DNA of 64,000 nt from Zobellia uliginosa (GTDB lineage Bacteria > Bacteroidota > Bacteroidia > Flavobacteriales > Flavobacteriaceae): the NCBI RefSeq assembly GCF_018860745.1, contig NZ_JAHKPY010000002.1:688618-752617 (forward strand), given 5' to 3'. Positions 44,087-54,318 of this stretch are shown piece by piece (the stretch's first letter is position 1; each line of letters opens with the position of its first letter). A program made the translations under genes and the position numbers. The notes beneath the pieces were generated by a model. The model made no database searches. It was not told the origin of the DNA and worked only from the letters and a program-made list of their open reading frames with translations.

Positions 44087-45706
44087 ATGAAGAGAGAAAT
44101 TATTATCATTTTAACCTTTCTGTTGCCTTTAGGGGTTTTTGCTCAAAGTTCAAAGAAAATAGAGTTAGAAATATTGAATAATGAGTATTGGTGGACAGGT
44201 TTGAGTTCATTAGGGCATGAAATGCCCTATGATAAGAATTCAGAGCTCACTTTTGATTTATGGGGCGATAATGGAGGAAACCAGGCACAACCTCTTTTAT
44301 TATCTAATAAGGGGCGTTATATATGGAGTGAATCACCAATTAAATATGAATTTAATAAAGGATTGTTAACGGTCGAAGTGCGGAATGGCAGTATTAATTC
44401 TGGAACTGCGGGTAATAACATAAGAACTGCGTATAAATTTGCTGCAGAAAATTTCTTTCCGTCAAACGGAAAAATTCCTGACCCGCTAATGTTTACTCAT
44501 CCTCAGTATAATACTTGGATTGAATTAGTTTATGACCAAAATGAAGAAGCAATATTAGAGTATGCACAGGCAATTATTGATCGTGGTTATCCTCCTGGTG
44601 TGTTAATGATAGATGATAATTGGCAAGAAAATTATGGTGTTTGGGAATTCTCTCCGCGCCGGTTTAAAAATCCTAAATTAATGATTGAAAAATTACATGC
44701 TATGGGTTTTAAGGTTATGCTGTGGGTATGTCCTTTTGTTAGTCCTGATTCAGAAGTTTTTCGTCATTTGGCACAAGAAGGTTTGTTAATATTAGACCAA
44801 CAAGAGACTCAAGATATATTATGGTCTAATACAAGGAATAAAGCAGCTATTGTGCGCTGGTGGAACGGTGCAAGTGCTTGCCTGGATTTAAGCAACCCTA
44901 AAGCAATGAATTGGTTTAAGGAAAGACTTGATCATCTAATGACTGAATATGGAGTTGATGGTTTTAAGTTTGATGCTGGAGATGCAGAATACTATACAAA
45001 AAATGTCGTAACATATGAGCCGGGATTGCCTAATTCCGGCACCACGTATTTTGCCAAACTCGGTCTGAATTATCCCTTAAATGAATATAGAGCATCGTGG
45101 AAGATGGCCGGATTACCTTTAGCTCAACGATTAAGAGATAAGGACCATAAATGGGAAAGTCTTCGAAAGCTTATTCCTGATCAAATGTCCCAAAGTTTGA
45201 TGGGGTATGCTTATACTTGCCCTGACATGATTGGTGGTGGCCAATTTCTATCGTTTCAAAATGCATCAACTATTGATGAAGAGTTGGTTGTCCGTTCAGC
45301 TCAGGTTCATGCTTTAATGCCTATGATGCAATTTTCTGTTGCTCCATGGAGGGTTCTCTCTGAGGAAAACAATGAAATTTGTTTAAAGGCTGCTAATCTG
45401 CATACAAAAATGGGAGATTACATTCTTAAGTTAGCAAAAGAAGCTTCAATTACTGGTGAGCCTATTGTAAAGCCAATGGCTTTTGCTTTTCCTAAAAATA
45501 ACTATGAAGAAATAAAAGATCAATTCGTGTTGGGTAATGATATTATTGTTGCCCCGGTCATCGATCAAGGTGCACGGTCGCGAAAGGTTATATTGCCTAA
45601 AGGAAAATGGAGAGCCGATGATGGTAAAGTTTACAAAGGAGGTAAAACGATTGAAGTTTCAGCTGCCCTAGATAGACTACCATATTTTACCAAATTAAAT
45701 CCATAA
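44087..45706 (+). CDS. GH31-family alpha-glycosidase
   Basis: A 539-residue secreted enzyme (signal ending GVFAQ, residue 20). It is shorter than most GH31 enzymes, with a short N-terminal beta domain. The GH31 barrel shows GVLMIDDNWQENYGVWEF, FKVMLWVCPFVSPDS, GVDGFKFDAGDAEYY (nucleophile Asp296) and TCPDMIGGG (acid/base Asp380). This sequence style is that of the GH31 branch containing bacterial alpha-galactosidases, which fits the GH36 and GH110 genes in the same PUL; alpha-glucosidase or alpha-xylosidase activity cannot be excluded. It is the first gene of the right arm, reading away from the regulator. Confidence 0.9.
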   Translation: MKREIIIILTFLLPLGVFAQSSKKIELEILNNEYWWTGLSSLGHEMPYDKNSELTFDLWGDNGGNQAQPLLLSNKGRYIWSESPIKYEFNKGLLTVEVRNGSINSGTAGNNIRTAYKFAAENFFPSNGKIPDPLMFTHPQYNTWIELVYDQNEEAILEYAQAIIDRGYPPGVLMIDDNWQENYGVWEFSPRRFKNPKLMIEKLHAMGFKVMLWVCPFVSPDSEVFRHLAQEGLLILDQQETQDILWSNTRNKAAIVRWWNGASACLDLSNPKAMNWFKERLDHLMTEYGVDGFKFDAGDAEYYTKNVVTYEPGLPNSGTTYFAKLGLNYPLNEYRASWKMAGLPLAQRLRDKDHKWESLRKLIPDQMSQSLMGYAYTCPDMIGGGQFLSFQNASTIDEELVVRSAQVHALMPMMQFSVAPWRVLSEENNEICLKAANLHTKMGDYILKLAKEASITGEPIVKPMAFAFPKNNYEEIKDQFVLGNDIIVAPVIDQGARSRKVILPKGKWRADDGKVYKGGKTIEVSAALDRLPYFTKLNP

Positions 45707-45879
45707 AATTTCCGGCAGAGTGTCATCAGGAAAATAATTGATTAGAAAACTTCTTTCTCGGTGTGAATTGAGCTAAATGTTTAAACTTATATTATTACGG
45801 GAGTTTTAAAGAGGTAGTTATATAATAATTTAAGATTCCTATTTATCCAACAATTGATTAACATTAAATAACAATTTGT

Positions 45880-46986
45880 ATGATATACTTTAAGCGAAAT
45901 CTATTATTCCTTTTATTCTTGAGCTTTATTATTATATCCTGTAAGTCAAAAACAGAAAAAAAATCATCTACTGAAACCGAAGAATTCTCGGTTGACCAAC
46001 AATCTGTAAAAAAAATCGATATACATGCACATTATAATTATGAGCGTGACTATTTGCCAGCACTTTTCAATAAATGGAATATGCAGGGCATACTTGTCGA
46101 TGTGTCAATAGCTGATTCTGTAGGTGTAAATCGTAATTGGAATGAATATGTAGTTCATGCCAAAGCGCAACCCGATTTGTTTTTTCTGTGCTCTTCATTG
46201 ATAGGTAATGGTATAGACGAACTAGATTTTGCAGAAAAACAAATTGAACGCCTCAAGGTTGAAATTAAGGAAGGAGCTCGAATGGTGAAAGTTTGGAAAA
46301 ATTTTGGGATGGTTACTAAAGACACGTCAGGAAAATTTATTCAAATTGATGATGAACGACTAAAACCGATTTGGAATTTTTTAAAAGAACGCAACATTCC
46401 AGTTATGTCACATATTGGAGAGCCAATACAAGCATGGCGACCACTAGATGACCCTAATAATCCACATTATCCGTATTATAATGACGCTCCAGAGTACCAT
46501 GCATATAAACATCCAGAAATCCCAACATATGAAACTATTATTACTGCTCGTGATAATTGGATTGCAAATAATCCTGAGTTAAAAATTTTAGGTGCGCATC
46601 TGGGCAGCATGTCCCATGATGTTAGTATGGTGGCAGAACGTTTAGATAAATTTCCTAATTTTTATGTTGAAGCCGCTGCACGGTTTGGTGATTTGGTAGG
46701 TCAAGATTCTGAAAAGGTGAAGGCCTTTTTTGAAAAATACCAAGATCGGATCATGTTTGGTACTGATTATGGTAATTATACATCTCAACAATCAATTTCG
46801 TCAGAAGAACTTAAGTTAGAAGAACAAAACCTCGATGCAGATTTTCTACGCTTATGGGGTTATGTCGCGACAAAAGATTCTATAGTAGAACGTGGACAAA
46901 AAAATATTGGATTGGGCCTTCCAGTTAAAATTTTGAATAAATTTTATTATCAGAATGCGGCTGATTTTTTAAAGCTAGAACAGTAA
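45880..46986 (+). CDS. Amidohydrolase-family (PF04909) lipoprotein
   Basis: A 368-residue lipoprotein (lipobox IIISC, residues 17-21) with an amidohydrolase-2 barrel. Metal ligands are visible as IDIHAHYN (His-x-His, about 46-48), VMSHIGEP, LGAHLGSM and MFGTDYGN. Such proteins hydrolyse lactones, decarboxylate or open ring compounds, and secreted members occur in Bacteroidota PULs, where a sugar lactonase or esterase role is possible. No experimental parallel is clear to me. It follows GH31 by 173 bases on the same strand. Confidence 0.85.
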   Translation: MIYFKRNLLFLLFLSFIIISCKSKTEKKSSTETEEFSVDQQSVKKIDIHAHYNYERDYLPALFNKWNMQGILVDVSIADSVGVNRNWNEYVVHAKAQPDLFFLCSSLIGNGIDELDFAEKQIERLKVEIKEGARMVKVWKNFGMVTKDTSGKFIQIDDERLKPIWNFLKERNIPVMSHIGEPIQAWRPLDDPNNPHYPYYNDAPEYHAYKHPEIPTYETIITARDNWIANNPELKILGAHLGSMSHDVSMVAERLDKFPNFYVEAAARFGDLVGQDSEKVKAFFEKYQDRIMFGTDYGNYTSQQSISSEELKLEEQNLDADFLRLWGYVATKDSIVERGQKNIGLGLPVKILNKFYYQNAADFLKLEQ

Positions 46987-47148
46987 GTCCAAAGTGAAAT
47001 TTTGGCTAAGTATTATAGGATATTAATACTTGAGGTTTATTAATAATAACGAAATCTATGTATTTGAAATTTATACCGGTTCGAAATCTTTCTAATGTGT
47101 TGTTAAATATTAAGAATTAGTAAAATATATGGTTTTTATAATTATTCA

Positions 47149-48723
47149 ATGAAATTAGTAGTTCAGGTATTTTTCTTTCTTATCCTATTGATTTCCTGTA
47201 ATAGGAAACCTAAAAATAAGGCCGTTTTAAATTCTAGTAAAGAGACAGAATCTAAATTCTTGGGAGAAATACTTTCGAAAAGTTATTGCGCTAGTTGTCA
47301 TAGCTATCCCGACCCTAAGGTTTTAGATAAAAATACCTGGAAATACGGTGTTCTTCCTGAAATGGGTTTTCGCATGGGCATTTATCATGACACACCTCGT
47401 TTAAGCTTGATAGAAGGCGGAAGAGCAGGGGAGCTGATAATAGAAAAAAACATATTTCCTCAAAAGCCAGTTTTGTCAGAAAAAGAGTGGAAGAAAATAG
47501 TTGACTATTACATTGAGAACTCTCCAGACTCTTTAATTATGCCCCAAAAAGAAATAAACAGGGGGATTAGCGGAATGAGTATTCGTACTACTGAATTGCG
47601 CATTTCTCCACCAATGGTTACGTCAATAAAATACAATTCAGATTTAAACCAAATTTATGTTGCAGATGCTAAAGCAAATTATAGTACAATAAATATATTA
47701 AATCAAAATTTAAAGATGTTAAGTACGCTAAAGCTTCCTGTTCCCATCTCAGATTTAGATTATAAAGAAGATACTATATACGCAACACTAATAGGTAGTG
47801 TTTTACCTTCTGATAACCCGAACGGTAGCGTTGTTAAAATTTTCAAATTTTCTGAAGGCGATGAATATGAAGGTTATACTCCCATTTTAAGAAATTTGCA
47901 AAGGCCAGTTCATACGACTTTTACAGATATCAATGGTGATGGCCGAGAAGACATCATTGTTTGCGAGTTTGGCAATAATACTGGTAAATTAAGCCTTTTT
48001 ATAAAAAACAAAAATGGTAAATACGATAAAAAAATATTATCAAATGATCCTGGCGCAACTGATGTAATAGTTAAAGATATTAACCGAGACGGTCTGCTTG
48101 ATATTGTAGTATTAATGTCACAAGGCAAAGAAAGAATTGACGTGTATTATAACCAAGACGATACTAATTTTAAGATGAAAACACTCTTAAGTTTTCCGTC
48201 GTACTATGGTTCGGTTTCATTTTCTATAGTTGATTGGAATAAAGACGGATTTGAAGATATCCTATATGTAAATGGAGATAATGCCGATTATTCGGTAATT
48301 CTAAAACCTTATCATGGTCTTCGGATATTTTTAAATGATGGAATAAATGAGTTTAATGAAGTTTTTTTTCAACATCAAAACGGTGCGTACAAAGCCATAA
48401 CTCATGATTTTGATAGAGATGGTGATTTGGACATTGCATTGGCATCATTCTTTCCTGATCTAAAAAACGATTCTGAAGAAGGGTTTGTTTTTATGGAAAA
48501 TGTAAGTGTTAGTGATTCCTTGGGGTTTGATCTTCACACTTTTCAAGAAGCTTCAACCGGTAGGTGGCTGGTAATGGAAAAGGTAGATTTAGACAATAAT
48601 AATTTTCCTGAATTGATTTTAGGCTCTTTTACTGCGTTAGAAATAAATGGTGATAGTGATGGCGTAGTTCAGAAGAGTCTTATGGAGAATTCACCTACTG
48701 TAATGTATTTGAAATTTGATTAG
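47149..48723 (+). CDS. Cytochrome c-like / VCBS repeat lipoprotein
   Basis: A 524-residue lipoprotein (lipobox LLISC). Residues 38-110 form a small cytochrome-like domain with one heme c site CASCH (Cys47, Cys50, His51), and a Met further on as possible axial ligand. The rest is an FG-GAP propeller with Ca loops DINGDGREDIIV, DINRDGLLDIVV, DWNKDGFEDILY and DFDRDGDLDIAL. This heme-plus-propeller layout is found next to CRTAC1-like proteins in marine Bacteroidota. The propeller probably binds glycan or a partner. A redox role in glycan degradation has not been shown. Confidence 0.88.
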   Translation: MKLVVQVFFFLILLISCNRKPKNKAVLNSSKETESKFLGEILSKSYCASCHSYPDPKVLDKNTWKYGVLPEMGFRMGIYHDTPRLSLIEGGRAGELIIEKNIFPQKPVLSEKEWKKIVDYYIENSPDSLIMPQKEINRGISGMSIRTTELRISPPMVTSIKYNSDLNQIYVADAKANYSTINILNQNLKMLSTLKLPVPISDLDYKEDTIYATLIGSVLPSDNPNGSVVKIFKFSEGDEYEGYTPILRNLQRPVHTTFTDINGDGREDIIVCEFGNNTGKLSLFIKNKNGKYDKKILSNDPGATDVIVKDINRDGLLDIVVLMSQGKERIDVYYNQDDTNFKMKTLLSFPSYYGSVSFSIVDWNKDGFEDILYVNGDNADYSVILKPYHGLRIFLNDGINEFNEVFFQHQNGAYKAITHDFDRDGDLDIALASFFPDLKNDSEEGFVFMENVSVSDSLGFDLHTFQEASTGRWLVMEKVDLDNNNFPELILGSFTALEINGDSDGVVQKSLMENSPTVMYLKFD

Positions 48724-48763
48724 TGTTTTATTTTAATTACGCATAAAATTAAATTAATACGGA

Positions 48764-50221
48764 ATGAAGTCAACAAAATTAATCCTTGTTTCGAGCATAA
48801 TTGGCTATATCTTGTTTTGCTCCTTTCTTAAAAAGGATGATTATTTAACAGTAAAACCAACGGAATACAAACAAGCGCTTCGTAATCCATTAAAAGGTTT
48901 TACAACAAGAGGAATTACTGACCATCCTTGGGCAACAACCGCACAGACCTATATTCGTTGGAATGAAATTGAAAATGACAAATCTGACGGAGTAAACAAA
49001 ATTATAAATGTGTGCAATCAAAAATGGTCCGGCATTGAAGAAAAAAATATAAAAGTAATACCAAGGGTTTATTTGCATTGGAGTGGTAATAAGAAATATT
49101 GGCCAGCAGATATGCGAGAAATGGATTATTCAAGTCAACAGTTTAAAGAGAGAGTACTTCGCTTGATTAAAAGGCTTGGAGAATGTTGGGATAATGATCC
49201 TCGTGTGGCCTTCGTTGAAATGGGTGTTTTTGGAAAGTGGGGCGAACAACATTCCCCTTATCCGACTAAAGAAATGGAAAAGCTTGTAGGACATGCTTTT
49301 AGTAAGGCCTTTAAAAATAAAAAAGTTTCTGTACGAAGGAATTGGGAACGATTTACTGAAAATCCGTACGGAGTTTATTGGGATTCTTGGGCGCATTACA
49401 ACCAAATGTGGAGGCATGGAAATAGTATAGAAAAAATGAATGAAAATGGTCGTTATCTGCAAAATTATGTGGGAGGGGAAGTTGCTTATGATTGGGGCGA
49501 TTCTAAAATTCAACCAGGAGCATCTCCAACAGAAAGCGTGGCATTTGAAAAGCACCGAAATTTTTTGATTAACTCAATCCGATGGCTGCATTGTACCCAA
49601 TTGCGGTGGATAGAAGATTACGATAAAAAAAACAACAAAGCTATTGTTGGAGCTGAAAAAATTCAAAAAGCTTTTGGATATCGCTACTTGCTTAATGAAG
49701 TGCGGTTTACTTTAAATGATTCATTAAAATTATCATTTGATATAACCAACATCGGTTCTGCCCCTTTTTATTATGACTGGCCAGTTGAAGTTGCATTGCT
49801 CGATACCATAAATTATAAGCCCGTTTGGAAATCAACACTGACAAGTGCTGATATAAGAAATTGGTTGCCAGGTGAAGGATGGTCAAATCCTGAATGGAAG
49901 GCAACTGGGTCTAATGATTTTAACCCTGATCCAAAATGGAATCAAACGGGTAGATCTGCTTGGAGTAAATTACCTGTAAAAAACACTATTACTGAAAATT
50001 TCAAAGTTAAAATATCGAAAGGCACCTATATTCTTTCAATTGCAATATTAGATCCTGCAGGTAATCTACCAAGTTTAAGACTTGCTACATCAAACTATTT
50101 AAAAGGAGGAAGACACCCCATCGGATTAGTTAATTTCACTAATAAAAGTTGTTATAAATTACCTGTTAATTTTGTGTTTGATGACCCAGCTATAGACAGA
50201 AGGTTACATTATAAATACTAA
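48764..50221 (+). CDS. DUF4832-domain secreted glycoside-hydrolase-like protein
   Basis: A 485-residue exported protein with an N-terminal signal or anchor (about 6-22). The N-terminal part looks like a TIM-barrel hydrolase (NPLKGFTTRGI, YIRWNEIEND, RVAFVEMGVFGKWGEQHS, with Glu in VEMGVFGKWGE as candidate catalytic residue). The C-terminal half matches DUF4832 (RWLHCTQLRWIEDY; FTLNDSLKLSFDITNIGSAPFYYDWP). Such proteins are recurrent in marine PULs but are not assigned to a numbered family that I can name with certainty. It lies 40 bases after the cytochrome gene, so they are in one operon. Confidence 0.8.
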   Translation: MKSTKLILVSSIIGYILFCSFLKKDDYLTVKPTEYKQALRNPLKGFTTRGITDHPWATTAQTYIRWNEIENDKSDGVNKIINVCNQKWSGIEEKNIKVIPRVYLHWSGNKKYWPADMREMDYSSQQFKERVLRLIKRLGECWDNDPRVAFVEMGVFGKWGEQHSPYPTKEMEKLVGHAFSKAFKNKKVSVRRNWERFTENPYGVYWDSWAHYNQMWRHGNSIEKMNENGRYLQNYVGGEVAYDWGDSKIQPGASPTESVAFEKHRNFLINSIRWLHCTQLRWIEDYDKKNNKAIVGAEKIQKAFGYRYLLNEVRFTLNDSLKLSFDITNIGSAPFYYDWPVEVALLDTINYKPVWKSTLTSADIRNWLPGEGWSNPEWKATGSNDFNPDPKWNQTGRSAWSKLPVKNTITENFKVKISKGTYILSIAILDPAGNLPSLRLATSNYLKGGRHPIGLVNFTNKSCYKLPVNFVFDDPAIDRRLHYKY

Positions 50222-50278
50222 AAAATTATAGGTGCATTCATCAATATAAAATACAGTCCAAAACCAAATTAATATATC

Positions 50279-51028
50279 ATGATAAAAAAAATAAGGAGTA
50301 GTCAAATCATATTTGTTCTATGCATGTGGGTGAATGTGTCATGCACCGGTATTAAATCTAGTTCCGTTAAGGAGAACCCTGCAGCACAATCAACACAGAA
50401 AAATGAGGATTGGTGGAATGAGAGACACCAGACTATTATTAACCGTCTGCAAACAAACCCTGAACTAATTTTGGTAGGAAATTCAATTTTCCATTCTTTG
50501 GAAGAAGAGGATAGAAAAGAGGTTAAGGCAAAGTACCTTGATCGTTACCGAACCTTGAATATGGGTATTAGTGGTGATCGTACCGAGAATGTTATTTGGC
50601 GACTAGAAAATGGGGCATTAGAAGGTATAAGCCCTAAAATTGCTATAGTGTTAATTGGTACCAATAATACTGACGGAAACCATTATTTAAATATAAGTAC
50701 TCCTACAGAATTAGCAGATGGAATTTATAAGATATGTGATCTAATACATAGTAAGCTACCTGATACTGAAATTTTACTTATGGGCATACTTCCATATGGT
50801 TATAATGCTAACCTTAGAAATAATACGAACAAAGCAACCAACCAACTGATTTCTGCATTTCCTGAGAAAAATCCCAAAATACATTATATAGATATCGGTT
50901 CAGAATATATTGATAAAAACGGAAAGGTCAATAAAGAACTAATGCCCGACTACCTTCATCCTAATGCAGAAGGGCATATGTTAATGTTCAAGGCACTTGA
51001 TTCTAAAATTCAAAATCTTATGAAGTAA
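50279..51028 (+). CDS. SGNH/GDSL esterase (PAF-acetylhydrolase-like)
   Basis: A 249-residue lipoprotein-like protein (Cys22 after VNVSC). The SGNH blocks are complete: block I VGNSIFHS with the nucleophile Ser (GNS in place of GDS), block II NMGISGDRTENVIWRL with the oxyanion Gly, block III LIGTNNTDGN, and block V DYLHPNAEGH with the Asp-His pair. It probably removes acetyl or other acyl groups from the glycan in the periplasm. It lies 57 bases after the DUF4832 gene and 17 bases before a second SGNH gene. Confidence 0.9.
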   Translation: MIKKIRSSQIIFVLCMWVNVSCTGIKSSSVKENPAAQSTQKNEDWWNERHQTIINRLQTNPELILVGNSIFHSLEEEDRKEVKAKYLDRYRTLNMGISGDRTENVIWRLENGALEGISPKIAIVLIGTNNTDGNHYLNISTPTELADGIYKICDLIHSKLPDTEILLMGILPYGYNANLRNNTNKATNQLISAFPEKNPKIHYIDIGSEYIDKNGKVNKELMPDYLHPNAEGHMLMFKALDSKIQNLMK

Positions 51029-51045
51029 TAACCAATTACAAGCAC

Positions 51046-51876
51046 ATGAAAATCATATTCAAAATCTTATTAGTAACCTTGATCTATTTTGGTTTTGTTG
51101 CTTTTAAAAGTACGCATTCACCTTCTAAAAAAATTAAAATACTGTTGATAGGTGACAGTACTACAATAGGTAATACCCCTCGTGAGGTTAAGCCTGAAGG
51201 ACCTCATTTAGAACAAATGATAGAGCAGCTTGCACAAATTGAAGGTCTGCCTGAATTAGAAGTTATAAATACGGGGAAGGGTGGCGATACTGCTGCAGGA
51301 TTATTGGGTAGTGATTGGTATAAAGAAAAAATTGCCCATGTAAAATATGTAGATTTTATCTTTCTTCGAATGGGTATTAATGATTGGTTCAAATACAAAG
51401 ATTTTCAGACGGAATTTCCTGAAAAAATGAAAGTTTTGATTGGACGATTGAAAAATGACCACCCTAAAGCAAAAATTATTATATCTACAATTTGTCGTTT
51501 TATGTCTGAAGATGATTGTAAAGAGGTTAATAGTCTTATTAAAAATATTGCTCAAGATGAAAAATTAGACCTATTTGATCTTTACACACCTTACAATGAA
51601 TTTCTTCATGAAAATGGAGAGAACAGTCTTAATGTAAGGCAAATGTATATTGATAGCTTACCTCAAAAATATCATGAATGGCTCAAGCCATATACACATT
51701 ATAGAGAGGGTTGGCCGCAAACACCATCTGGCTATGTAGTAAAAGTAAATGATATATCTCTTGATCCCATATTTGGGGAGTATAAGGGGTGGTATGGAGA
51801 CAGGCACCCGAATAGCACCGGGTACAACTTAATCGCCCAAGAAACGGTAAAGTTTTTAAAGCCACTTTTAGAATAG
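51046..51876 (+). CDS. SGNH/GDSL esterase (rhamnogalacturonan-acetylesterase-like)
   Basis: A 276-residue exported protein with an N-terminal hydrophobic segment. Block I is LLIGDSTTIG, block II NTGKGGDTAAGLL, block III RMGINDW, and block V YGDRHPNSTGYNLIA. It is only distantly related to the esterase just upstream, so the two probably act on different acyl positions. Family precedents deacetylate pectin-type glycans, but the substrate here should follow the PUL target. Confidence 0.88.
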   Translation: MKIIFKILLVTLIYFGFVAFKSTHSPSKKIKILLIGDSTTIGNTPREVKPEGPHLEQMIEQLAQIEGLPELEVINTGKGGDTAAGLLGSDWYKEKIAHVKYVDFIFLRMGINDWFKYKDFQTEFPEKMKVLIGRLKNDHPKAKIIISTICRFMSEDDCKEVNSLIKNIAQDEKLDLFDLYTPYNEFLHENGENSLNVRQMYIDSLPQKYHEWLKPYTHYREGWPQTPSGYVVKVNDISLDPIFGEYKGWYGDRHPNSTGYNLIAQETVKFLKPLLE

Positions 51877-52017
51877 CAGGTTTTGTTGATATTGTAGGTT
51901 AAACTTAACAATAGTCAAAATGTGTATTGAAAATAGCTATGATTAAATGTAAAATCATTTTAGCCAGATAAAACACTATTCAAGATAAAAAAACAATTTT
52001 TAAAAAACATTAAACAA

Positions 52018-53901
52018 ATGCTAAAACTAAAAAACATCCTAACTATTATATTACTTTTAGCGTCAACATTAGCTATTGCTCAACAGGTCACAGTAGGTGA
52101 GCAAGTCTATTTCACTACTGAAATTTCAGAAGACGCTTCCCCTGCAGTTTTAGAAAGAGTGCTTTCTGCAAATGAAAAGCGCATTTCAAAAATTTTGTTT
52201 GAAAAGGGCACTTATCATTTCTATCCCGATAAGGCTTACGAAGTGTATAGCAATATTTCTAACCATGATGATGTCATAGTTTATACCGCTTTTCCTTTAC
52301 TGGGATTTAAAAATATAACAATTGACGGACAAGGATCAACCTTTATTTTTCATGGTAGAATGGTTCCTTTTTTGATAGAAAACTCCGAGAACATTACTGT
52401 GACCAATGTTTCTATTGATTGGGAAGTACCTTTTCATAGTGAAGGTATTATTGTGGCAAATGATGAAAAAAACGGAACTTTCGATTGGAAGTTTACAGAT
52501 GAATATCCGTATGAAATCAGAAATAAACAACTCATTTTTTTAAAACCGTATTACGAACATACTATTGGAGAGACCATTTTGTTCGACCCCGAACGGAAAG
52601 CCGTCATGTTTGATACCGAAGCTTATACCGCGATTACCACGAAGTCGAAAACGGCATTACAAAACAACGTAGATAAGATTACATACAAATACAAAACTGA
52701 CCCGCTTTCAAAACTTCATGAATCATGGGGTATTGAGAATAATACATGGGCAGAACAATTAGAACCTGGTTTAGTTCGTATTCATGGTCATACTAAAAAG
52801 CTGCCTCCAGTTGGTATGGTTCTGACCAGCAAAGGGAATCTAAGTTCAAACCGGATGTCACCTGGTTTTCGAGTAACCTATACCGATGGATTTACTGCCA
52901 TAAACGTAAATGTGCACCATGCGGGTGGAATGGCTATAATTGTAGAAAACTCCTCTGACATATTGCTAGATAATTTCAATGTTACGGCTTCAAATGGTAG
53001 AATGGTATCAACAACAGCTGATGCAACACATTTTATTGGATGTCGTGGAAAAGTAACCCTTCGCAATTGTACTTTGAAAAATATGCTTGATGATGGTTTA
53101 AATCTTCATGGTGTATATCAAGAAATCGTAGATATTAAAGGAGATCATGTATTTGGCGTGCGAATGGGACATTTTCAACAGCAAGGTTTTACTATTGGAA
53201 GGGAGAATGACACCTTGGGAATCTTGCGTTTGAGCGATTCATTTTTTCCGAATAGTAAATTGACAATTAAAAGTATTCAGAAAATGAATGCACGTTATCA
53301 AATTATTACGGTAAATGAAAAACTGCCATCCTCTATTAATGTTGGTGATTTAGTTGAGAATTTAGATGCCTATCCTGAATTATTGGTTGAAAATTGTAAT
53401 ATTAGTAACAATCGGGCAAGGGGAATATTGCTTTCAAATCCTAAGAAAACCATTATTCAGAATAATACATTTAGTACTGAAATGGAGCCGATTTTAATTC
53501 CAGTTGAAAGTGGTCATTGGTTCGAGGCAGGTAATGCGGCGAACGTTCTAATTAAAAATAATGTTTTTAAAGATGGCCAACATAGTGGCTTTAATAGGGG
53601 AGTCATTCGTTTTGTAACCGATGATGATAATAAAAATATTGCTTTTACTAATATAGAGATAATAGATAACACTTTTAATCAATTTGACAATTTGATATTA
53701 GAAATTGCCAATACTGATGGGCTATTAATTAAAGGGAATACGATTACGAATTCAGGTTCTTTCCCTATGTTATTTTCAGAAAACTCAGCAATTAAAATTA
53801 AGACGTCAAAAAACATAAAATTACAAAAGAACAATTATAGGGGTAAGGCGAAGGAAATAATTGAAGTGGATAAAGAGATGTTGAAATTAAAATTCAGATA
53901 A
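52018..53901 (+). CDS. Parallel beta-helix enzyme, GH110 alpha-1,3-galactosidase-like
   Basis: A 627-residue secreted protein (signal ending AIAQ, residue 21) with a right-handed beta-helix. The N-terminal region has NITIDGQGSTFIFHGR, MVPFLIENSENITVTNVSID and WEVPFHSEG, then AINVNVHHAGGMAIIVENSS, DATHFIGCRGKVTLRN and MLDDGLNLHG, the last with acidic residues typical for the active site. These phrases fit GH110 exo-alpha-1,3-galactosidases such as those of Bacteroides and marine bacteria acting on alpha-1,3-linked galactose. It ends the right arm of the PUL. I am confident of the fold and fairly confident of the family. Confidence 0.85.
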   Translation: MLKLKNILTIILLLASTLAIAQQVTVGEQVYFTTEISEDASPAVLERVLSANEKRISKILFEKGTYHFYPDKAYEVYSNISNHDDVIVYTAFPLLGFKNITIDGQGSTFIFHGRMVPFLIENSENITVTNVSIDWEVPFHSEGIIVANDEKNGTFDWKFTDEYPYEIRNKQLIFLKPYYEHTIGETILFDPERKAVMFDTEAYTAITTKSKTALQNNVDKITYKYKTDPLSKLHESWGIENNTWAEQLEPGLVRIHGHTKKLPPVGMVLTSKGNLSSNRMSPGFRVTYTDGFTAINVNVHHAGGMAIIVENSSDILLDNFNVTASNGRMVSTTADATHFIGCRGKVTLRNCTLKNMLDDGLNLHGVYQEIVDIKGDHVFGVRMGHFQQQGFTIGRENDTLGILRLSDSFFPNSKLTIKSIQKMNARYQIITVNEKLPSSINVGDLVENLDAYPELLVENCNISNNRARGILLSNPKKTIIQNNTFSTEMEPILIPVESGHWFEAGNAANVLIKNNVFKDGQHSGFNRGVIRFVTDDDNKNIAFTNIEIIDNTFNQFDNLILEIANTDGLLIKGNTITNSGSFPMLFSENSAIKIKTSKNIKLQKNNYRGKAKEIIEVDKEMLKLKFR

Positions 53902-54249
53902 TTAAAGCAGTAGAAAGAATTATTGAGTTAGTATAAAAGAGTAATTGGACTGAGTATTTAAACTCATTCTTACGAAATTCTTTTGCTTAATCTTAAGAAG
54001 AAAAGAATATATCTAAAATTTACTAAATCACAAAAACTATTTAAATAGGCAAGTATGTATGTTGATTAGGTAGGGTAAGCATAAGCTCTTTTTATAAAAG
54101 TTAAACTAAGAAAGGTCTTCTTATGAAAAGTCTAGACATCCCCTTTTTATTACATTGTAAGATTCTCTGAATATCATGATAAAACAAATATTGATTTTCC
54201 AGTTGAAAATATTATAATCGGACTTTCGAAAAATATGCTTTTGTTTAAG

Positions 54250-54276
54250 TAGGTTCGATTCGCGCCTCGAGTACGA
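54250..54276 (+). pseudogene. 3' fragment of a tRNA gene (possible attachment scar)
   Basis: The plus strand reads a T loop TTCGATT inside a degraded stem, then CGCCTCGAGTAC like an acceptor strand. No D or anticodon arm lies upstream. The fragment length and the terminator just after it are what an att site left by an integrated element looks like. Confidence 0.4.
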
Positions 54277-54278
54277 TT

Positions 54279-54318
54279 AAATCCTATTATTTATCTGATT
54301 AACAGGATTTTTGTTTTT
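54279..54318 (+). terminator. Terminator after the tRNA fragment
   Basis: AAATCCT and AGGATTT form a 7-bp stem around an 18-base loop, followed on the plus strand by a T-rich tail. Confidence 0.55.
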
